Assembly (NCBI GenBank): GCA_045579305.1
Contig: JAZNLY010000093.1
Location: 1-7,335 of the forward strand
DNA from: Fimenecus sp045579305
GTDB taxonomy: Bacteria > Bacillota > Clostridia > Oscillospirales > Acutalibacteraceae
Reading direction: 5' to 3'
Length of the DNA stretch: 7,335 nt
A program made the position numbers and the translations under genes. The notes beneath the pieces are model-generated. The model saw only the letters and a list, made by a program, of their open reading frames with translations. It did not search any database and had not been told where the DNA came from. Below are positions 5,024-7,335 of this stretch, piece after piece (the first letter of the stretch is position 1; each line of letters starts with the position of its first letter).

Positions 5024-6418
5024 TTATATTTTTTCAAGAATACTTCTTGCAACACTTATGCCGTTTGACGATGCCTGCATAAGTCCACGTGTTACTGAAG
5101 CACCATCACCGATAGCATGAAGTCCATTAACGCTTGTTTCAAAGTTTGTATCTACAACAACTTTGTTTGAATAGAATTTAACTTCAACACCATAGAGCAG
5201 GGTTTCGTCACTTGCAATACCTGGAGTTACTTTATCAAGAGCTTCAAGCATTTCAGCAATATCCACCATAATTCTATGTGGGAAAACAAGTGATAAATCA
5301 CCGGGTACAGCATCTTTAAGTGTTGGAATAAGATTATTTCTGCAAAGTCTTTCAGCAGTTGTTCTTCTGCCACGTTTAAAGTCACCATATGTCTGTACAA
5401 GGATTTTTCCGTCACAGAGCATATTACTCAACTGAGCAATATGTTTACCATATTCAATAGGGGATTTAAAAGGTTTTGTAAAATTTTTAGATACAAGAAG
5501 TGCAAAATTTGTGTTGTTTGTTTTGTATTCTGCGGATTTATATGCATGACCATTAACAACAGCAAGACCATTGTCATAATATTCTGTCGCAACTTCGCCT
5601 GATGGGTTAGTACAGAAAGTTCTTATTTTGTCGTCAAAAGTAGGTGAGTAGTAAACAAGTTTAGCCTCATAAAGGTTTTCGTTAAGAAATTTCATAACTT
5701 CGTCACGTACTTCGACACGAACACCAACATCAACTGTACCGACCTGAGTTTCAATACTGTGATTTTTGCATATATTACTAAGCCATTCAGCACCTTCACG
5801 TCCAACAGCGGCAACAACTTTTTCTGAATAATATGTTTCTCCACCAGCCGTAACACCTTTAACCTGATTATCCTCAATAACGATATCTTCAACCATTGTA
5901 TTAAAGAGAATATTACAGCCATTATCTTCAAGGTGACGTTGAAGTCTGCCATAAATCTTGTAACCTTCTTCAGTGCCTAAATGACGGATAGGGCATTCAA
6001 TAAGCTTGAGGTTAGCATTAATAGCTTTTCTTCTGATTTCTTCAATTTCCTTATGTCTATCTATACCATAAACATTCTTATCCGCACCAAAATCAAGGTA
6101 AACACTGTCTGCTTCTTTAAGCAATTCAAGTGTTTTCTCGTAGCCAAGAATATCAGGAAGTGTACCACCAACATCAGGAGAAAGTGAAAGTTTTCCATCA
6201 GAAAAAGCACCTGCACCTGCAAACCCTGTTGTAATTGAACAAGGCTTACATCCAACACATTTTTTAGTTGTTCTTTTTGGACACATTCTTTTTTCAATTG
6301 AACGTCCTTTTTCAATCATAAGAATATTGATGTCAGGCTTTTTTGCCAAAAGTTCATAAGCACAGAAAATACCTGAAGGACCTGCGCCGATAATAATAAC
6401 ATCAAATTTATTATTCAT
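5024..6418 (-). CDS. COG2509-type FAD-dependent dehydrogenase (NAD(P)/FAD-dependent oxidoreductase)
   Basis: This is a 464-residue cytoplasmic flavoprotein. The N-terminal Rossmann fold has DVIIIGAGPSG (6-16) and a second strand ending in an acidic residue, LMIEKG (33-38), which binds the FAD ribose. Next comes a four-cysteine segment, Cys46, Cys54, Cys57 and Cys60 (CPKR...CVGCKPC), and then TTGFAGAGAFSDGKLS, the hallmark of this uncharacterised dehydrogenase group. KVVAAVGREGAEWL in mid-protein and HAIGDGASVTRGLMQASSNG near the C-terminus (about 434-453) complete the FAD-binding site, as in other GR2-type flavoproteins. The substrate and electron partner are unknown. The cysteine cluster could bind a metal or an Fe-S centre, which is inference. 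The ATG at 6416-6418 is preceded by GGGTGAT (complement of 6424-6430). It lies 14 bases after the permease stop, so the two genes are cotranscribed. A terminator follows directly. Confidence 0.9.
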   Translation of the reverse strand: MNNKFDVIIIGAGPSGIFCAYELLAKKPDINILMIEKGRSIEKRMCPKRTTKKCVGCKPCSITTGFAGAGAFSDGKLSLSPDVGGTLPDILGYEKTLELLKEADSVYLDFGADKNVYGIDRHKEIEEIRRKAINANLKLIECPIRHLGTEEGYKIYGRLQRHLEDNGCNILFNTMVEDIVIEDNQVKGVTAGGETYYSEKVVAAVGREGAEWLSNICKNHSIETQVGTVDVGVRVEVRDEVMKFLNENLYEAKLVYYSPTFDDKIRTFCTNPSGEVATEYYDNGLAVVNGHAYKSAEYKTNNTNFALLVSKNFTKPFKSPIEYGKHIAQLSNMLCDGKILVQTYGDFKRGRRTTAERLCRNNLIPTLKDAVPGDLSLVFPHRIMVDIAEMLEALDKVTPGIASDETLLYGVEVKFYSNKVVVDTNFETSVNGLHAIGDGASVTRGLMQASSNGISVARSILEKI

Positions 6419-6432
6419 AAAATATCACCCAA

Positions 6433-7335
6433 TTATCTTTCTTCGCGGAAATAGTTTAAACCAAGGCTTGCTGGTGGTTGATGTTCTCTCTTTTTACGCA
6501 TGCTTGTAATAATAAGAACAACTATTGTTGAGATATAAGGTATCATCTTAAACAATTCCTGTGTTTCTGTACCGAGACCTTGAATATAGTTGTTAGCGTT
6601 ACAAAGTGCACCGAAGAAGAAGGAACCAACAATTGCTAATGATGGTTTCCATAAAGCAAAAATAACAAGAGCAATTGCCATCCAGCCTCTGTCACCAAAA
6701 GCATTATTTGTCCAACAACCATTAGCATAAGCCATAACGTATTGAAGACCACCAAGACCAGCAATAGCACTACCGATAGCTGTTGCAACATATCTGTATT
6801 TAACAACATTGATACCTGCGGCATCTGCAGTAGCAGGATTTTCACCAACTGAACGAAGGTTAAGACCGGTACGTGTTCGATTAAGGACAATTGAAACAAT
6901 TATCGCAATAATAATTGCAAAGTAAGTTAAAAAGTCATATGAAAGAAAAAGTTCGCCAATAACACCAAGTTTGCTATAAAACGGTAATTTAGCAGAAAAG
7001 AATGAACTTGTATTTGACAGAGCAATTGAAGGCAAATCACTGTTTGTAATACTGATAAGTGAAGAACCAAGGAAATTACCTAAACCAATACCAAATGTTG
7101 TAAGAGCAAGACCTGTAACATTTTGGTTAGCGTGAAGTGTTACAGTTAAAAAGCTGTATATAAGTCCCATTAAAATAGAGCCAATAATCGCAAAAAGAAG
7201 TGGAATAAGAACAGCAAGAAGTGGATTCATATTATCAATATTATTTCCACACGAATTTTCATAAATAAGAGAGCCTGTGACACCACTTATTGCACCAACG
7301 TACATAATACCAGGGATACCAAGGTTTAAGTGACC
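6433..7335 (-). CDS. ABC transporter permease, nucleoside/BMP type (NupQ-like), N-terminus beyond the window
   Basis: The window holds the last 300 residues and the stop (6433-6435). The frame stays open to the right edge, and the residues before the first ATG at 7303-7305 (GHLNLGIPGI) belong to the protein: they match the G-x-x-N-I-G-x-E-G-I-M motif seen near the start of this permease family. So the start lies outside, probably a few tens of residues away. Seven or so hydrophobic helices are visible. The cytoplasmic coupling loop reads TRTGLNLRSVGENPATADAAGI (window residues 154-175), followed by GDRGWMAIALVIFALWKP (214-231) and the tail PPASLGLNYFREER, all typical of the COG1079 permease that pairs with a COG4603 permease, an ATPase and a BMP lipoprotein to import nucleosides or related compounds. 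Those partners are probably upstream, off the right edge. The FAD dehydrogenase follows in the same operon. Glutamate of the family motif is proline here (GIPGI). The substrate is inferred. Confidence 0.9.
   Translation of the reverse strand, partial: GHLNLGIPGIMYVGAISGVTGSLIYENSCGNNIDNMNPLLAVLIPLLFAIIGSILMGLIYSFLTVTLHANQNVTGLALTTFGIGLGNFLGSSLISITNSDLPSIALSNTSSFFSAKLPFYSKLGVIGELFLSYDFLTYFAIIIAIIVSIVLNRTRTGLNLRSVGENPATADAAGINVVKYRYVATAIGSAIAGLGGLQYVMAYANGCWTNNAFGDRGWMAIALVIFALWKPSLAIVGSFFFGALCNANNYIQGLGTETQELFKMIPYISTIVVLIITSMRKKREHQPPASLGLNYFREER

Noticed and set aside
6433..7305. Treating the permease as a complete gene starting at the ATG at 7305
   Set aside because: The frame stays open to the window edge and the upstream codons encode the conserved family motif (GHLNLGIPGIM), so the gene is truncated by the window.

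Overview
This is an AT-rich chromosomal window from a low-GC Gram-positive bacterium, most likely an anaerobic Clostridia (Ruminococcaceae/Oscillospiraceae-like) gut lineage. The evidence is strong Shine-Dalgarno sites on every gene, consensus SigA-type promoters, hairpin-plus-T-tract terminators, a lipobox lipoprotein, a YdiF-like ABC-F protein and a NupQ-like (BMP-type) permease. The genus cannot be fixed from the sequence. There are no transposases, phage genes, CRISPR arrays or toxin-antitoxin pairs, and no stretch over 300 bases lacks a gene.

Layout, left to right. (1) The first 560 bases are the N-terminal part of an AMP-forming acyl-CoA ligase on the minus strand, cut by the window edge just before its ATP-binding P-loop. 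It diverges from a TetR-family regulator (701-1279, plus) across a 140-base region. That region holds two good sigma-70 promoters facing in opposite directions with superimposed -10 boxes, plus an inverted repeat that could be the regulator's operator. (2) The TetR gene and a small lipoprotein of unknown function (1297-1872, minus) converge on one bidirectional terminator. (3) Upstream of the lipoprotein is a complete tRNA-Pro(GGG) gene on the minus strand, with its own promoter and an AT-only upstream tract. (4) A membrane-anchored endonuclease/exonuclease/phosphatase-fold protein (2126-3037, plus) converges on an ABC-F ATPase (3073-4965, minus), with a terminator between them. (5) From the right edge, a nucleoside/BMP-type ABC transporter permease (minus, N-terminus missing) is followed after 14 bases by a COG2509-type FAD-dependent dehydrogenase. 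These two form the end of an operon closed by a hairpin that also sits directly in front of the ABC-F gene.

Functional reading: the acyl-CoA ligase and TetR pair looks like a locally controlled fatty-acid activation module. The permease and flavoprotein pair looks like a transporter operon with an attached redox enzyme of unknown role. The remaining genes look like ordinary single-gene units. I see no obviously new multi-gene system. The points most worth a second look are the overlapping divergent promoters, the degenerate second signature motif of the ABC-F protein, the transporter-flavoprotein coupling, and the hairpin in front of the ABC-F gene.
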